A stretch of 64,000 nucleotides of DNA from FACHB-T130 sp042747725 (GTDB taxonomy: Bacteria; Cyanobacteriota; Cyanobacteriia; Cyanobacteriales; FACHB-T130), in the NCBI RefSeq assembly GCF_042747725.1, contig NZ_JBHZGO010000030.1, forward strand, positions 147,783 to 211,782, read 5' to 3'. This document shows, piece by piece, positions 18,711-27,264 of the stretch. Below the pieces are notes generated by a model. The model was not told where the DNA came from, searched no databases, and was given only the letters and a program-made list of their open reading frames with translations. The stretch's first letter is position 1. The number at the start of each line of letters is the position of its first letter. The translations under genes and the position numbers were made by a program.

Positions 18711-19304
18711 CTATCGCCCGATATTTCGCTTCAACTGCTCAAGCTCGTCGTCCGCTTCCCAGTGCTTAAATTTATCCTCTAATGGATCGGGACCGCTGTT
18801 GATCGGGCGGTGGTAATTCTGATTCCAGCCAACCGTCTCCGCACGCTGCTGAGTTTGAGAACTTGTACGCGCTGCTTGCGCCTGCACGGCTTTGGTATGT
18901 ACTTCCTGTCGGCGAGCCTGAATTTGACGCTGTAGCTGTTTCGCTTGCTCGGTTCGCTGTTTAACCCCTTGCATCTGTCCCCAAAGTTGATTCCCTTCAC
19001 GTAGCAGGGCTGCTTCTCGCTCTTGGGCAGGCTGGACTAAATCTAACCTGTTCGCAGCTTTTGCCTTTTCAATCCGGATATGCCAGCGCTGAATTTCCTG
19101 GGCAGTTGAGAGAATTTCATCCTGTAATTTTTTCTCTTGCAGTTGCAAGTCTGCAATCAGCTTCAGGGCGTCTTCTTCTTGTTCCCGCAGCTGCTCCTCT
19201 AGCGCCTGTAATTCCAAATGAGGATTATTACGCAAGAATTCTTCTAATCGGGTTTCCAGAAATCGGTTGAAATCGTCAAATAGACCCACTGCAAGAACTC
19301 CCAC
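18711..19304 (-). CDS. Conserved cyanobacterial coiled-coil protein
   Basis: A 197-residue, highly charged, Gln/Glu/Arg-rich protein. The start at 19304 gives M-G-V-L-A-V-G-L-F-D-D-F; an internal start cannot be excluded because relatives usually begin at G-L-F-D-D-F. It opens with LFDDFNRFLETRLEEFLRNN, a conserved head I associate with a cyanobacteria-restricted family (TIGR04376 from memory, uncertain). Residues about 30-130 are a continuous heptad-rich coiled coil. The tail is polar, with DPLEDKFKHWEADDELEQLK before the end. No membrane segment is seen. The function is unknown; it is likely a structural or adaptor protein. Confidence 0.75.
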   Translation of the reverse strand: MGVLAVGLFDDFNRFLETRLEEFLRNNPHLELQALEEQLREQEEDALKLIADLQLQEKKLQDEILSTAQEIQRWHIRIEKAKAANRLDLVQPAQEREAALLREGNQLWGQMQGVKQRTEQAKQLQRQIQARRQEVHTKAVQAQAARTSSQTQQRAETVGWNQNYHRPINSGPDPLEDKFKHWEADDELEQLKRNIGR

Positions 19305-19397
19305 TACAGGTTTGTCACCATGTTAGCAATTAGGAGCGATCGCTCCAAAGCCATTAGTCATTGGTAATAGATTCATAACCGATCGCTAATGACTCAT

Positions 19398-20633
19398 TCA
19401 AAACTTCTGCCCAACATAAACAGAACGGACTTCTCCATTACGTCGGATAATCGCTTCCTGATTGGAGATGGAAACCAAAGTCCATCCACTAGAGCCAATA
19501 TTTTCGCCCACGCGGATGCGGTTGGCAACACCACCGAAGTCAAATAGAGCCGCAGAGCGATCGCCCAACTCTAAAACTCCCACAAGCGTATGCATCGCTG
19601 TAGGAACTGGATCTGGGATGGGTGCGGCTGGGGGTGCGGGGGGTGCGAGGGGCGGTAACGTAGGGATGGGAAGCCGGGGCATTGTGGCAGCCACGGGAGG
19701 CGCTACCAGCGGTTTAGAACGCACTGGGGGCGCGGGACGCACCGACGGTGCCGGACGGCTGACTGAGGGCGCGGGACGCACTGGCAGCATCGAACTAACT
19801 GAGGGCGCGGGACGCACCGGCGGTACCGGACGCCTTGGCAGTGACGGAAGCAAGGGAGGACGCACTAAGGGCGAAACGCTTTGCAGTCCCAGGGCAGGCA
19901 CTTGTGGAACCACAGACTGACTTTGGGGTGATGGATAGATGGGAATGTAGACTCTTTCCATAACCCCCGTTCCTCTGGCTGCCCCAGGCGCATTTCCGGG
20001 GATCGTCACGGGTGGCAGATTAGTACCTTGTGGCGCGACTTCACTCCGCGTGCGTTTGTTAGCGTCGGCTTTGCGATCGATGACTTCGAGCGATCGCTGC
20101 ATATAGTTAACAAACTGCTCATCTGCTTTCGACTGAACCTCTTGGCTGAGGGGTGGAACCATTGCGGGCGGCGAAAACAGCCTAAAGAGCCTGCCCGACC
20201 TTGCCAGCCACAGCAGCAATGTCACTGCCACCGATGCCAAAGCCAGTCCCAGCAAGAGTTTCTCGAATAATTTGCCTTCCCCACGATCCTGGTTGCCTTC
20301 GGGTTCAATCTCCTCCACGCTGATATCCAGCGCCAGAGGCGTTTGCACAATACTGCGGGGTGTATTGTCTGGTTGCCCCTGGAGCAGATCGTCTGGTGGC
20401 ACCCAGGAAGGAGGCAATGTGACTTGCGAAACTTGGACAGGTTGTAAGGAGATATACTCTGAGGGCGGCTGCTCTGGGGTTGAGATGCTGCCGCCCTCCA
20501 AAACCCGGTCGATGTCTGCAAACAAGTCGTCCATTAATTGATCGGCATATTTGTCAACCGACCAAGGTTGGATTGAAGTGGAATTTGCCAAGGGCGCTGA
20601 GTCCCTCTGGTTATTGCTAACATCCTGAGTCAT
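19398..20633 (-). CDS. Proline-rich single-span protein with GspC/PilP-like tail
   Basis: The start is placed at ATG 20633 (M-T-Q-D-V-S-N-N), with GAGTGAG eight bases upstream; the in-frame start at 20666 would add 11 residues. The layout is a cytoplasmic acidic region (residues 1-120), one membrane segment around LLLGLALASVAVTLLLWLA near 130, and a long extracytoplasmic Pro/Val/Arg-rich stretch with repeated R-P-A-P-S-V units. A compact C-terminal domain of about 60 residues (VGVLELGDRSAALFDFGG...IIRRNGEVRSVYVGQKF) resembles the beta-rich HR domain of GspC and PilP. This suggests a part in a secretion or pilus assembly, which is inference. It stands alone. The Pro-rich region is repetitive at DNA level. 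Confidence 0.72.
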   Translation of the reverse strand: MTQDVSNNQRDSAPLANSTSIQPWSVDKYADQLMDDLFADIDRVLEGGSISTPEQPPSEYISLQPVQVSQVTLPPSWVPPDDLLQGQPDNTPRSIVQTPLALDISVEEIEPEGNQDRGEGKLFEKLLLGLALASVAVTLLLWLARSGRLFRLFSPPAMVPPLSQEVQSKADEQFVNYMQRSLEVIDRKADANKRTRSEVAPQGTNLPPVTIPGNAPGAARGTGVMERVYIPIYPSPQSQSVVPQVPALGLQSVSPLVRPPLLPSLPRRPVPPVRPAPSVSSMLPVRPAPSVSRPAPSVRPAPPVRSKPLVAPPVAATMPRLPIPTLPPLAPPAPPAAPIPDPVPTAMHTLVGVLELGDRSAALFDFGGVANRIRVGENIGSSGWTLVSISNQEAIIRRNGEVRSVYVGQKF

Positions 20634-20979
20634 GGATTGCTCACTCTCGTGGCTACACTGAATCAACGATAAGCCTTAAGGCATTTGATGGGGCTTAGAT
20701 CGGTAAAAAATTTCTAATTGTGGGACATTATTCCCTACGGCAATCAGTTGTCAATGCTCCCTGACTGATTGGTTAAAAGAAAGCCTTACTTCTAGCTTAT
20801 ATTTTCGCGTGAGGACAAAGCCAATTTTATCGTTAAATTGGGCTTGACCCAGTTAGCAAACCATGCTTTTTGTCACTTGTCAATTGTCAGCGGGTAGAGA
20901 CGCGACTAATCTCGTCTCTCGGTCAGTTGTAGACGTTTTTACCACTAACTAAGGTAAGGGAACAGTACCGAAAAAGCCC
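20634..20979. other. Intergenic region with a small repeat palindrome
   Basis: About 350 bases between two minus-strand genes. It contains AGAGACGCGA (20896-20905) paired with TCTCGTCTCT (20910-20919), a palindrome widespread between cyanobacterial genes. Otherwise I see no gene. It should hold the promoter of the proline-rich protein. Confidence 0.6.
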
Positions 20980-22896
20980 CTACGATGACTGGCTGCTGAC
21001 CAACGCCATATGCCGAGAGCGCAATTCCAGATATACCAGTAAAGCGTTGATATCAGCCGGATTGACGCCGCCAATTCGAGCCGCTTGACCAATCGTGAGC
21101 GGTTTCACCTGTGCTAGCTTTTCGCGGGACTCCTTCGAGAGAGTCTCGATCGCCGCATAATTGAGATCCGGTAGCAAGGGGCGGTTTGCATGACGGCTAA
21201 CTTGGTCAATTTGGTGCTGCTGACGCTGGAGATAGCCAGAGTATTTGAGATCGATTTCTGCGCCTTCTTTCTCCACTGAGTCTAGACTGGGGTTGCTCAG
21301 TCCGTAACGATCTAAGTCAACGTAGTGGAATCCAGGGCGTCGCAGCAAATCAGCCAGAGTAATCGAGCCTTTGATGGCTTGTTGGGTGTCGGACGCGATC
21401 GCCTTCCCGATCTCATCATGCTCCTTAATCCGCGTTGAGTACAACCTTTCCTTCTCAGCTGCAATATTCGCTTGCTTGTGTTGGAACAACTCCCAGCGAC
21501 GGTCATCAATTAAGCCGACTTCCCGACCCAGAGGCGTCAAGCGCTGATCGGCATTATCCGACCGCAGTAACAATCGATACTCAGAACGGCTAGTCAGCAT
21601 CCGGTAAGGTTCCCGCAAATCTTTGGTACACAGATCGTCCATCAGCGTCCCGATGTAACTGTGTTCGCGCGGGAACACAATCATTTCTTGATGGCGGACA
21701 AACCGAGCTGCATTAATTCCCGCTACAATGCCTTGAGCAGAGGCTTCTTCATAGCCGGTCGTGCCGTTAATTTGCCCAGCACAAAATAGCCCCTCCACCT
21801 TTTTGGTCATCAGTGTCGGATAGCACTGAGTTGCGGGTAAATAATCATACTCCACGGCGTAGGCTGGACGCAGCATCGTACAGTTTTCTAGACCGGGGAG
21901 ACTTCGCAACAAAGCAAGCTGCAAATTCTCCGGCAATCCCGTCGAAAACCCTTGGATATACAGTTCTGGAATATCCCGTCCTTCCGGTTCAATAAAAATC
22001 TGGTGGCTTTCCTTATCGGCAAAGCGCACAATTTTATCTTCAATGCTAGGACAATAACGCGGTCCCTTTGCATCCACCCAACCGCCATAGACTGGCGATA
22101 GGTGCAGATTTTCTCGAATGATCCGGTGAGTCTCCGGCGTCGTCCGGGTGAGATAACAAGGCATCTGTTCCCGTTCCACCCAAACTGAGGGGTCAAAGCT
22201 GAACCACCGCACCTCAGTATCACCCGGCTGGGGTTCCAAATTAGTATAGTCTAGCGATCGCTTATCGACCCGTGCCGGAGTTCCCGTCTTCAGCCGTCCC
22301 GTTTCAAACCCCAGCCGATTCAAGGTTTCTGTCAACCCAACTGCGGCAAATTCCCCCGCACGACCCGCTGACATCGACTTGTTACCAACCCAGATGCGAC
22401 CCCCCAAAAAAGTGCCCGTCGTCAGGATGACTGCTTTGCACCCAAACGCTACGCCAAAATAAGTCTCGACGCCAATCACTTCATCGTTAGCGCCGATTAC
22501 CAAATCTGTCACCATGCTTTCGCGGATTGTCAAGTTTTCCTGGTTCTCGACAATCTCCTTCATCACCGCCGCATATTCCCGTTTATCCGTCTGCGCCCGC
22601 AATGCCCACACCGCAGGTCCTCGCGACGAGTTCAAAATCCGCTTTTGTAGGTAGGTGCGATCCGCCATTTTGCCAATTTCCCCACCCAAGGCATCGATTT
22701 CATGCGTCACCTGGGACTTGGCAGGACCACCCACTGCTGGGTTGCACGGTTGCCAAGCAATTTTGTCCAGGTTAAGTGTCAGCAGCAGGGTACGACAGCC
22801 CAATCGTGCTGTAGCGAGGGCAGCTTCGCAACCGGCGTGTCCGGCTCCGACTACAACAACATCAAAAGCATCTTGAAATTCTACGGACGTGTGCAT
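20980..22896 (-). CDS. mnmG: tRNA uridine-5-carboxymethylaminomethyl(34) synthesis enzyme MnmG
   Basis: An FAD-dependent enzyme that, with MnmE, modifies the wobble uridine of several tRNAs in the cytoplasm. The FAD-binding Rossmann start is VVVVGAGHAGCEAALATARLG, shown here in pieces: V-V-V-V-G-A-G-H-A-G then C-E-A-A-L-A. Family hallmarks follow: WQPCNPAVGGPAKSQ, then TGTFLGGRIWVG, GRLKTGTPAR, and the GLFCAGQINGTTGYEEA block. The helical C-terminal domain ends with G-G-V-N-P-A-D-I-N-A-L-L. ATG 22896 gives 638 residues; upstream in-frame ATGs at 22902 and 22911 are alternatives. The gene is not next to mnmE here. Confidence 0.95.
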   Translation of the reverse strand: MHTSVEFQDAFDVVVVGAGHAGCEAALATARLGCRTLLLTLNLDKIAWQPCNPAVGGPAKSQVTHEIDALGGEIGKMADRTYLQKRILNSSRGPAVWALRAQTDKREYAAVMKEIVENQENLTIRESMVTDLVIGANDEVIGVETYFGVAFGCKAVILTTGTFLGGRIWVGNKSMSAGRAGEFAAVGLTETLNRLGFETGRLKTGTPARVDKRSLDYTNLEPQPGDTEVRWFSFDPSVWVEREQMPCYLTRTTPETHRIIRENLHLSPVYGGWVDAKGPRYCPSIEDKIVRFADKESHQIFIEPEGRDIPELYIQGFSTGLPENLQLALLRSLPGLENCTMLRPAYAVEYDYLPATQCYPTLMTKKVEGLFCAGQINGTTGYEEASAQGIVAGINAARFVRHQEMIVFPREHSYIGTLMDDLCTKDLREPYRMLTSRSEYRLLLRSDNADQRLTPLGREVGLIDDRRWELFQHKQANIAAEKERLYSTRIKEHDEIGKAIASDTQQAIKGSITLADLLRRPGFHYVDLDRYGLSNPSLDSVEKEGAEIDLKYSGYLQRQQHQIDQVSRHANRPLLPDLNYAAIETLSKESREKLAQVKPLTIGQAARIGGVNPADINALLVYLELRSRHMALVSSQSS

Positions 22897-23001
22897 GGTC
22901 ATCGAAAGCATCTGAGCATTTGGGACTCATACATAATCTTAGCGGTTAGCATTGATGTCAGCGTTAGCTCTAAATTTTACGATTGGCAGAAGTTGTGTAG
23001 C

Positions 23002-23292
23002 ATGACTGAAGTAAACTCAACCCAAGCTCAAGAAAACTTTCCAGAACTCATTACTCGTGTTGGCGAGCGTGGAGAGCGGTTTGTGATTGAACAGCAAGGT
23101 CAAGCCGTCGCCGCCACGATCAGCTATGCAGATTTAAAGCGTTTTGAGGCTTTGGAAGATGCTTTAGATTCGGCGATGCTGCGCCGTGCTGTTGCTGAAA
23201 ATAAAGAGTTTGTAACCCTTGAAGAAGTCATAGCAGGGTACAACGAATTGCATAATACAAATCTCGACTTTAACAGCTCGATCGATGAGTGA
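23002..23292 (+). CDS. Phd/YefM-family antitoxin
   Basis: A 96-residue antitoxin that would neutralise a RelE-type mRNA interferase and repress its own operon. The ATG at 23002 begins M-T-E-V-N-S-T-Q-A-Q-E-N-F-P, the standard Phd/YefM DNA-binding N-terminus, followed by RFVIEQQGQAVAATISYADL. Upstream in-frame codons run into mnmG's antisense and are not used. The C-terminal half is the acidic toxin-binding tail. Its stop overlaps the start of a dead toxin gene by eight bases, so the antitoxin now lacks an intact cognate partner in this window. Confidence 0.88.
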   Translation: MTEVNSTQAQENFPELITRVGERGERFVIEQQGQAVAATISYADLKRFEALEDALDSAMLRRAVAENKEFVTLEEVIAGYNELHNTNLDFNSSIDE

Positions 23293-23553
23293 GAGATCCG
23301 CCTTAAGACTCGCCAAATCTGCTGAAAAAGATTTGTTTGATTTACAAGCTAAACAGTTCAAGCAGGTTGCTTAAAAAATCTTTTCTCTTCAGGGTAATCC
23401 TAGACCTCAAGACTGCAAGCAATTAGAGGGTTATCCGGGCGGCTATCGTGTCGATCGGGGAGAGTACCTAATGCTCTACACTATTGAAGAGGGTGAGGTG
23501 CGCGTGTTTAGGATAGTAAGCGTAATGATGATGAAGTTTATGAGAACTTGTAG
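23285..23553 (+). pseudogene. RelE-family toxin pseudogene
   Basis: The frame beginning at ATG 23285 reads S-E-R-S-A-L-R-L-A-K-S-A-E-K-D, then K-Q-F-K-Q-V-A, typical of RelE/StbE toxins, but meets a TAA at 23372-23374. After it the same frame continues I-F-S-L-Q-G-N-P-R-P-Q-D-C-K-Q-L-E-G-Y, then Y-R-V-D, to about 23515. The normal ending (K-R-N-D-D-E-V-Y-E-N-L and TAG at 23551-23553) is found only in another frame, so a small deletion also occurred. The toxin carries one nonsense and one frameshift lesion. Confidence 0.88.
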
Positions 23554-23646
23554 CTTTTGATGCCACCTTCACAGCCGGAGTGTCCAGCACTCACGACTGA
23601 ACCACTGGCATCTTAAAACTCAAATAGGATTGCTATAGATGCAGAA

Positions 23647-23907
23647 ATGGTTAACTCAACAACAAACTTGATTTTGATTCGGAGGCGATTGCTCCAAGTG
23701 CTTGCAGAATTGCCAGCGACTCGACAGGAAGATGTGCTTAAATATGCGTTCTCCCTACGCCAACAAGAACTAACACAAAAATGAAATGCCATTTCTGATG
23801 AACAAGCTGTTGCACTTAAAGCTGAGTTTGCAGATGAAGATTTGGCAATGGCAGAAGCTGCCTTAACCGATTATCTCCCCCTACTTCAGCAAGAGGATGA
23901 AGCTTGA
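23647..23907 (+). pseudogene. Broken small ORF, possibly an antitoxin remnant
   Basis: The frame from ATG 23647 reads through Q-V-L-A-E-L-P-A-T-R-Q-E-D-V-L-K-Y-A to a TGA at 23782, and continues in the same frame with D-E-Q-A-V-A-L-K-A-E-F-A-D-E-D-L-A-M-A-E to a stop at 23905. The sequence is helical and acidic like small antitoxins. Just after it, W-G-D-F-H-L-A is readable at about 23911-23930, which may be the first residues of a lost toxin. The exact family is not recognised. Confidence 0.5.
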
Positions 23908-24008
23908 TATGGGGAGATTTTCATTTGGCTCTTGAGCATTTTACAGGTGCGATCGCGCCCCAATGGGTATGATTTTCCAAGAACAAGCGTTATTTCTCTT
24001 GCATTCTT

Positions 24009-24221
24009 TTACAAAAGCATCTGGAATTCTTCAATTGTTAGCCCAGCATCTCTTATGATTCCAGCCATTGTGTAAGCATTAATTGGGTTAGCTCTAGGAA
24101 TAGTGATAATGCGTTCGCCGTTAGTCATCGTAATATGTTTGCCCTGCCTGACTACTTGAAACCCAGCTTTTTCAAATGCATTTACAGATCGTAGATGATT
24201 GACTCCTGGTAGTCTGGGCAT
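24009..24221 (-). CDS. hicA: HicA-family mRNA interferase toxin
   Basis: A 70-residue toxin of the double-stranded-RNA-binding-fold HicA family, which cleaves mRNA when not bound by HicB. The fold is recognisable from GVNHLRSVNAFEKAGFQVV, then the conserved G-K-H-I-T-M-T block with the catalytic His, and I-T-I-P-R-A-N-P-I-N leading to a final helix. ATG start. It lies two bases downstream of the antitoxin gene, so both belong to one hicB-hicA operon. It appears intact, unlike the neighbouring RelE remnant. Confidence 0.9.
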   Translation of the reverse strand: MPRLPGVNHLRSVNAFEKAGFQVVRQGKHITMTNGERIITIPRANPINAYTMAGIIRDAGLTIEEFQMLL

Positions 24222-24223
24222 AC

Positions 24224-24418
24224 TTATCCCACTTCCACATAACGAAATTCTGAATCTTTAGCTAATTCATCAACAGTATCAAGATATACTTGAATGGCAT
24301 CTTTGATATTTTCTAAAGCTTCATCCTCTGTCTCTCCTTGCGACCAGCAACCCGGTAAACTAGGACACCAAACAGCGTATCCTTCCTCAGTTTTATGTAA
24401 CTGTACTTTGTATCGCAT
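24224..24418 (-). CDS. hicB: HicB-family antitoxin
   Basis: A 64-residue antitoxin partner of HicA, starting at ATG 24418 (M-R-Y-K-V-Q-L-H-K). An in-frame TTG at 24448 would add ten residues but is less likely. The partial RNase H-like HicB fold shows in E-E-G-Y-A-V-W-C-P-S-L-P-G-C, then S-Q-G-E-T-E-D-E-A-L-E-N-I-K-D-A-I. The chain is short, with no added C-terminal DNA-binding domain, like many small cyanobacterial HicB proteins. It precedes hicA and is probably co-transcribed from a promoter in 24419-24500. Confidence 0.88.
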   Translation of the reverse strand: MRYKVQLHKTEEGYAVWCPSLPGCWSQGETEDEALENIKDAIQVYLDTVDELAKDSEFRYVEVG

Positions 24419-24734
24419 AACCAAATTTTTACTTTCTACCTTGTTCAATCATATAAAGTGCGATCGCCTTCATCAACCAAGATGCCCTAGCCAAGGGGCG
24501 CTTTGTGTGCTTCCTTTAATCCTTATTGCATACCCTCAAACTCAGTCAAGCGCGATCGCATCTTTAGTCACGCTTCCTGAGAAATGGTAAGAAGACATAC
24601 TTATAAGTTTAATTGATGTCTTTATAATAGATAAGCTTTCGTTATGGCGAGGACATCTGAGTGCTAGAAGTGGTAGTTAATGGTAAACACCAAGTTCCAC
24701 TCTCTAGCGCCTGTATAAAGAAAGTTGAAAGTTC
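24419..24734. other. Intergenic region without a clear gene
   Basis: About 315 bases with HIP1 octamers and a TTTATAATAG stretch near 24620 that could be a promoter for the gene at 24735. A 25-codon frame from GTG 24661 (V-L-E-V-V-V-N-G-K-H) ends at 24738; it could be the start of a longer ancestor of the downstream gene, but this is unproven. Confidence 0.4.
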
Positions 24735-25067
24735 GTGAAGTATTTTTTCCTTTCTGATGGATGGACTGTAGGTCGAGTATGGGAATTCGGCGGCTTATGG
24801 AACGAAAACTCCTGGCGACGCAAACCCGAAATTCAGCAAATCAACCTTTGCATCTTCGAGCAAGGCGAAAAACTGTGGCTGTATCGAGTAGAAGACGCCA
24901 TTCTCATGGTCGAAGTCAAACCCACAGCCAATGTCCCAACTGACTCAGCCAATCAGAATATTGGTCAAGTGGTGCTAAAACGCTTGATTGATGCTGAAGA
25001 TGTCATCCAGAGAATGAGCGAGTCAGCAGTGTTATCCCAACTCAGCAGCACGCAGGAGTCGGGATGA
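24735..25067 (+). CDS. Cyanobacterial conserved hypothetical protein
   Basis: A 110-residue protein starting at GTG 24735. It opens with MKYFFLSDGWTVGRVWEFGG and continues with L-W-N-E-N-S-W-R-R-K-P-E-I, rich in aromatic residues. The middle (E-K-L-W-L-Y-R-V-E-D-A-I-L-M-V-E-V-K) is a strand-like stretch, and the C-terminus is polar and helical. I recall similar short proteins as hypothetical genes in other cyanobacteria, but no function is known to me. No signal peptide or membrane segment is seen. The ribosome-binding site is poor, so the start may be wrong. Confidence 0.65.
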   Translation: MKYFFLSDGWTVGRVWEFGGLWNENSWRRKPEIQQINLCIFEQGEKLWLYRVEDAILMVEVKPTANVPTDSANQNIGQVVLKRLIDAEDVIQRMSESAVLSQLSSTQESG

Positions 25068-25482
25068 AAGGTTAAGAATGCGATCGCTACCTTAATCCCA
25101 ACTGTCAACCCGCTTGCAATGGATTCTAACAATAGTTACACTTCTTTAAATGGTAACTCCCCTCGGTCTTCCGACCTAGGAATGGCGTGAACCTGGTGTG
25201 ACGAGGCCAAAAACCTCATCGACGCGATAAATCGTGTCTGCAACATCTGCCGAGGTAAAACATCAAGTACGCAAAACTCTCATGCAAAAAGCCTGCAACC
25301 GGCATGGATCTTGAAGCTAAGAGTTAGGTAACATAATCTTTCATTTTCACTTTTGCCTTGTCAAACAGTCCCGCAGTCTTGCAAGAGAGCTTCTCTGGCT
25401 TAGATTGTGGTAAACAACGGCAAATCGCAAATAAAAAAGAAGCGTCGTAGACACTTATTCATCTCTAGGAGGAGCGTAGTCA
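25068..25482 (+). other. psbB leader region
   Basis: About 415 bases upstream of psbB without a gene of its own. It likely holds the psbB promoter and a long 5' leader. A candidate promoter is listed at 25114-25142. AGGAGG just before the psbB ATG is the ribosome-binding site. Confidence 0.6.
25114..25142 (+). promoter_or_regulatory. Candidate sigma-70-type psbB promoter
   Basis: TTGCAA (25114-25119) and TACACT (25137-25142) each match four of six consensus bases and are separated by exactly 17 bases. It lies about 340 bases before the psbB start, implying a long leader. Assigned by eye only. Confidence 0.3.
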
Positions 25483-27012
25483 ATGGGACTACCCTGGTAC
25501 CGAGTACACACAGTCGTCCTGAACGATCCAGGTCGATTGATTTCTGTACACCTGATGCATACTGCCCTCGTGGCAGGCTGGGCCGGTTCGATGGCCCTGT
25601 ACGAACTCGCGATTTTTGACCCCAGCGACCCAGTCCTGAACCCCATGTGGCGTCAGGGGATGTTTGTACTGCCATTCATGTCTCGCTTGGGTGTAACCGA
25701 ATCCTGGGGTGGTTGGAGCATTACTGGTAGCTCAGGAAACTACCCTGGCGTATGGTCATTTGAAGGCGTTGCTGCCGCTCATATTATCCTTTCCGGTCTG
25801 CTATTCCTGGCTGCCGTCTGGCACTGGGTTTACTGGGATTTGGAACTGTTTAGAGACCCCCGCACTGGCCAACCGGCTCTCGACTTGCCAAAGATGTTTG
25901 GCATTCACCTGCTTTTGTCTGGTCTCTTGTGCTTTGGATTCGGTGCATTTCACCTATCGGGGCTATTTGGCCCTGGTATGTGGGTTTCTGACCCCTACGG
26001 TATCACTGGCAGCGTCCAACCCGTCGCGCCAGAGTGGGGACCCGATGGCTTTAACCCGTTCAACCCTGGCGGTGTCGTCGCTCACCATATCGCAGCGGGT
26101 GTCGTAGGAATTATCGCTGGTTTGTTTCACCTAGCAGTTCGACCCCCAGAGCGGCTCTACAAAGCTTTGCGGATGGGGAACATCGAAACCGTGCTTTCCA
26201 GCAGTATTGCCGCTGTATTCTTTGCCGCCTTCGTTGTGGCAGGTACGATGTGGTACGGCAGTGCTAATACTCCAATTGAGCTGTTTGGTCCCACCCGCTA
26301 TCAGTGGGACGGCAATTACTTCCAGCAGGAAATTGACCGGCGCATTCAAGCCAATATGGCTGAAGGGATGAGCGCTTCCGAAGCTTGGTCGCAAATTCCA
26401 GAAAAACTGGCATTTTATGACTATGTCGGAAATAGCCCTGCTAAGGGTGGTTTGTTCCGCGCAGGTCCAATGAATAAGGGAGATGGCATTGCTCAGGCTT
26501 GGTTAGGGCATCCGATATTCAAAGATGCTGAAGGTCGGGAGTTGTCGGTACGTCGTCTTCCCAACTTCTTTGAAACCTTCCCCGTGATCTTGACCGATAA
26601 AGACGGTGTGGTTCGCGCCGATATTCCGTTCCGTCGGGCAGAATCAAAAAATAGCTTTGAGCAAGCGGGTGTCACCGTGACCTTAAACGGCGGCGCTTTG
26701 GATGGGAAAACTTATGAAGACCCCGCCAAAGTGAAGCAATTTGCTCGAAAAGCTCAGCTGGGTGAGCCTTTTGCATTCGACCGCGAAACGCTGAATTCTG
26801 ACGGGGTGTTCCGCACCAGTCCCCGTGGCTGGTTCACTTTCGGACACGCTGTATTTGCCCTGCTATTCTTCTTTGGTCACCTCTGGCATGGCTCTCGGAC
26901 TCTGTTCCGGGATGTGTTTGCTGGGGTTGATGCTGACCTGGAAGAGCAGGTTGAGTGGGGTCTGTTCCAGAAGGTGGGTGACGTAACAACCCGCAAAAAG
27001 GAAACTGTCTAG
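25483..27012 (+). CDS. psbB: Photosystem II chlorophyll-binding core antenna CP47
   Basis: CP47 binds chlorophyll a and beta-carotene, and passes excitation energy to the photosystem II reaction centre in the thylakoid membrane. The 509-residue length is standard. It starts MGLPWYRVHTVVLNDPGRLI with an AGGAGG ribosome-binding site about ten bases upstream. Six membrane helices carry His pairs that ligate chlorophyll (for example HLLLSGLLCFGFGAFHLSG and GVVAHHIAAGVVGIIAGLFH). A large lumenal loop lies between helices five and six (about residues 260-450), and the final helix includes FGHAVFALLFFFGHLWHG. It is the first gene of the conserved psbB-psbT-nrdR-rps1 neighbourhood. Confidence 0.99.
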   Translation: MGLPWYRVHTVVLNDPGRLISVHLMHTALVAGWAGSMALYELAIFDPSDPVLNPMWRQGMFVLPFMSRLGVTESWGGWSITGSSGNYPGVWSFEGVAAAHIILSGLLFLAAVWHWVYWDLELFRDPRTGQPALDLPKMFGIHLLLSGLLCFGFGAFHLSGLFGPGMWVSDPYGITGSVQPVAPEWGPDGFNPFNPGGVVAHHIAAGVVGIIAGLFHLAVRPPERLYKALRMGNIETVLSSSIAAVFFAAFVVAGTMWYGSANTPIELFGPTRYQWDGNYFQQEIDRRIQANMAEGMSASEAWSQIPEKLAFYDYVGNSPAKGGLFRAGPMNKGDGIAQAWLGHPIFKDAEGRELSVRRLPNFFETFPVILTDKDGVVRADIPFRRAESKNSFEQAGVTVTLNGGALDGKTYEDPAKVKQFARKAQLGEPFAFDRETLNSDGVFRTSPRGWFTFGHAVFALLFFFGHLWHGSRTLFRDVFAGVDADLEEQVEWGLFQKVGDVTTRKKETV

Positions 27013-27019
27013 AAAGGTA

Positions 27020-27072
27020 AAAGGCAAAAGGTAAAAGAGAAAATTTTTATTCTTTTGCCTTTTGACTTTTTA
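27020..27072 (+). terminator. Hairpin between psbB and psbT
   Basis: AAAGGCAAAAG (27020-27030) pairs with CTTTTGCCTTT (27052-27062), 11 bp with a 21-base AT-rich loop, followed by TGACTTTTTAG. It may attenuate transcription between psbB and psbT or stabilise the psbB 3' end. Confidence 0.5.
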
Positions 27073-27126
27073 GTTTTTCCTGACAAGGTAGACTGGTAGT
27101 AAAGCAAACAATCAGGAAATTCTGAT

Positions 27127-27225
27127 ATGGAAGCCGCTGCTTACATCTTGATTTTGACCCTCGCATTGGGTACCCTCTTCTTTGCGATCGCTTTCCGCGA
27201 ACCTCCTCGGATTGAGAAGAAGTAG
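27127..27225 (+). CDS. psbT: Photosystem II reaction centre protein T
   Basis: A 32-residue single-helix subunit at the photosystem II dimer interface. It reads M-E-A-A-A-Y-I-L-I-L-T-L-A-L-G, then a hydrophobic helix, and ends F-R-E-P-P-R-I-E-K-K, matching the family, which is usually 30-34 residues. ATG 27127 follows a weak ribosome-binding site. It lies 114 bases after psbB, as in many cyanobacteria. Confidence 0.97.
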   Translation: MEAAAYILILTLALGTLFFAIAFREPPRIEKK

Positions 27226-27264
27226 TTCGCACCTAAAGCTCGCATCACCACAACTTAATATTTA

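Noticed and set aside
22702..23001. N-terminal extension of the Phd antitoxin frame
   Set aside because: It is antisense to mnmG and the family start M-T-E-V-N is at 23002.
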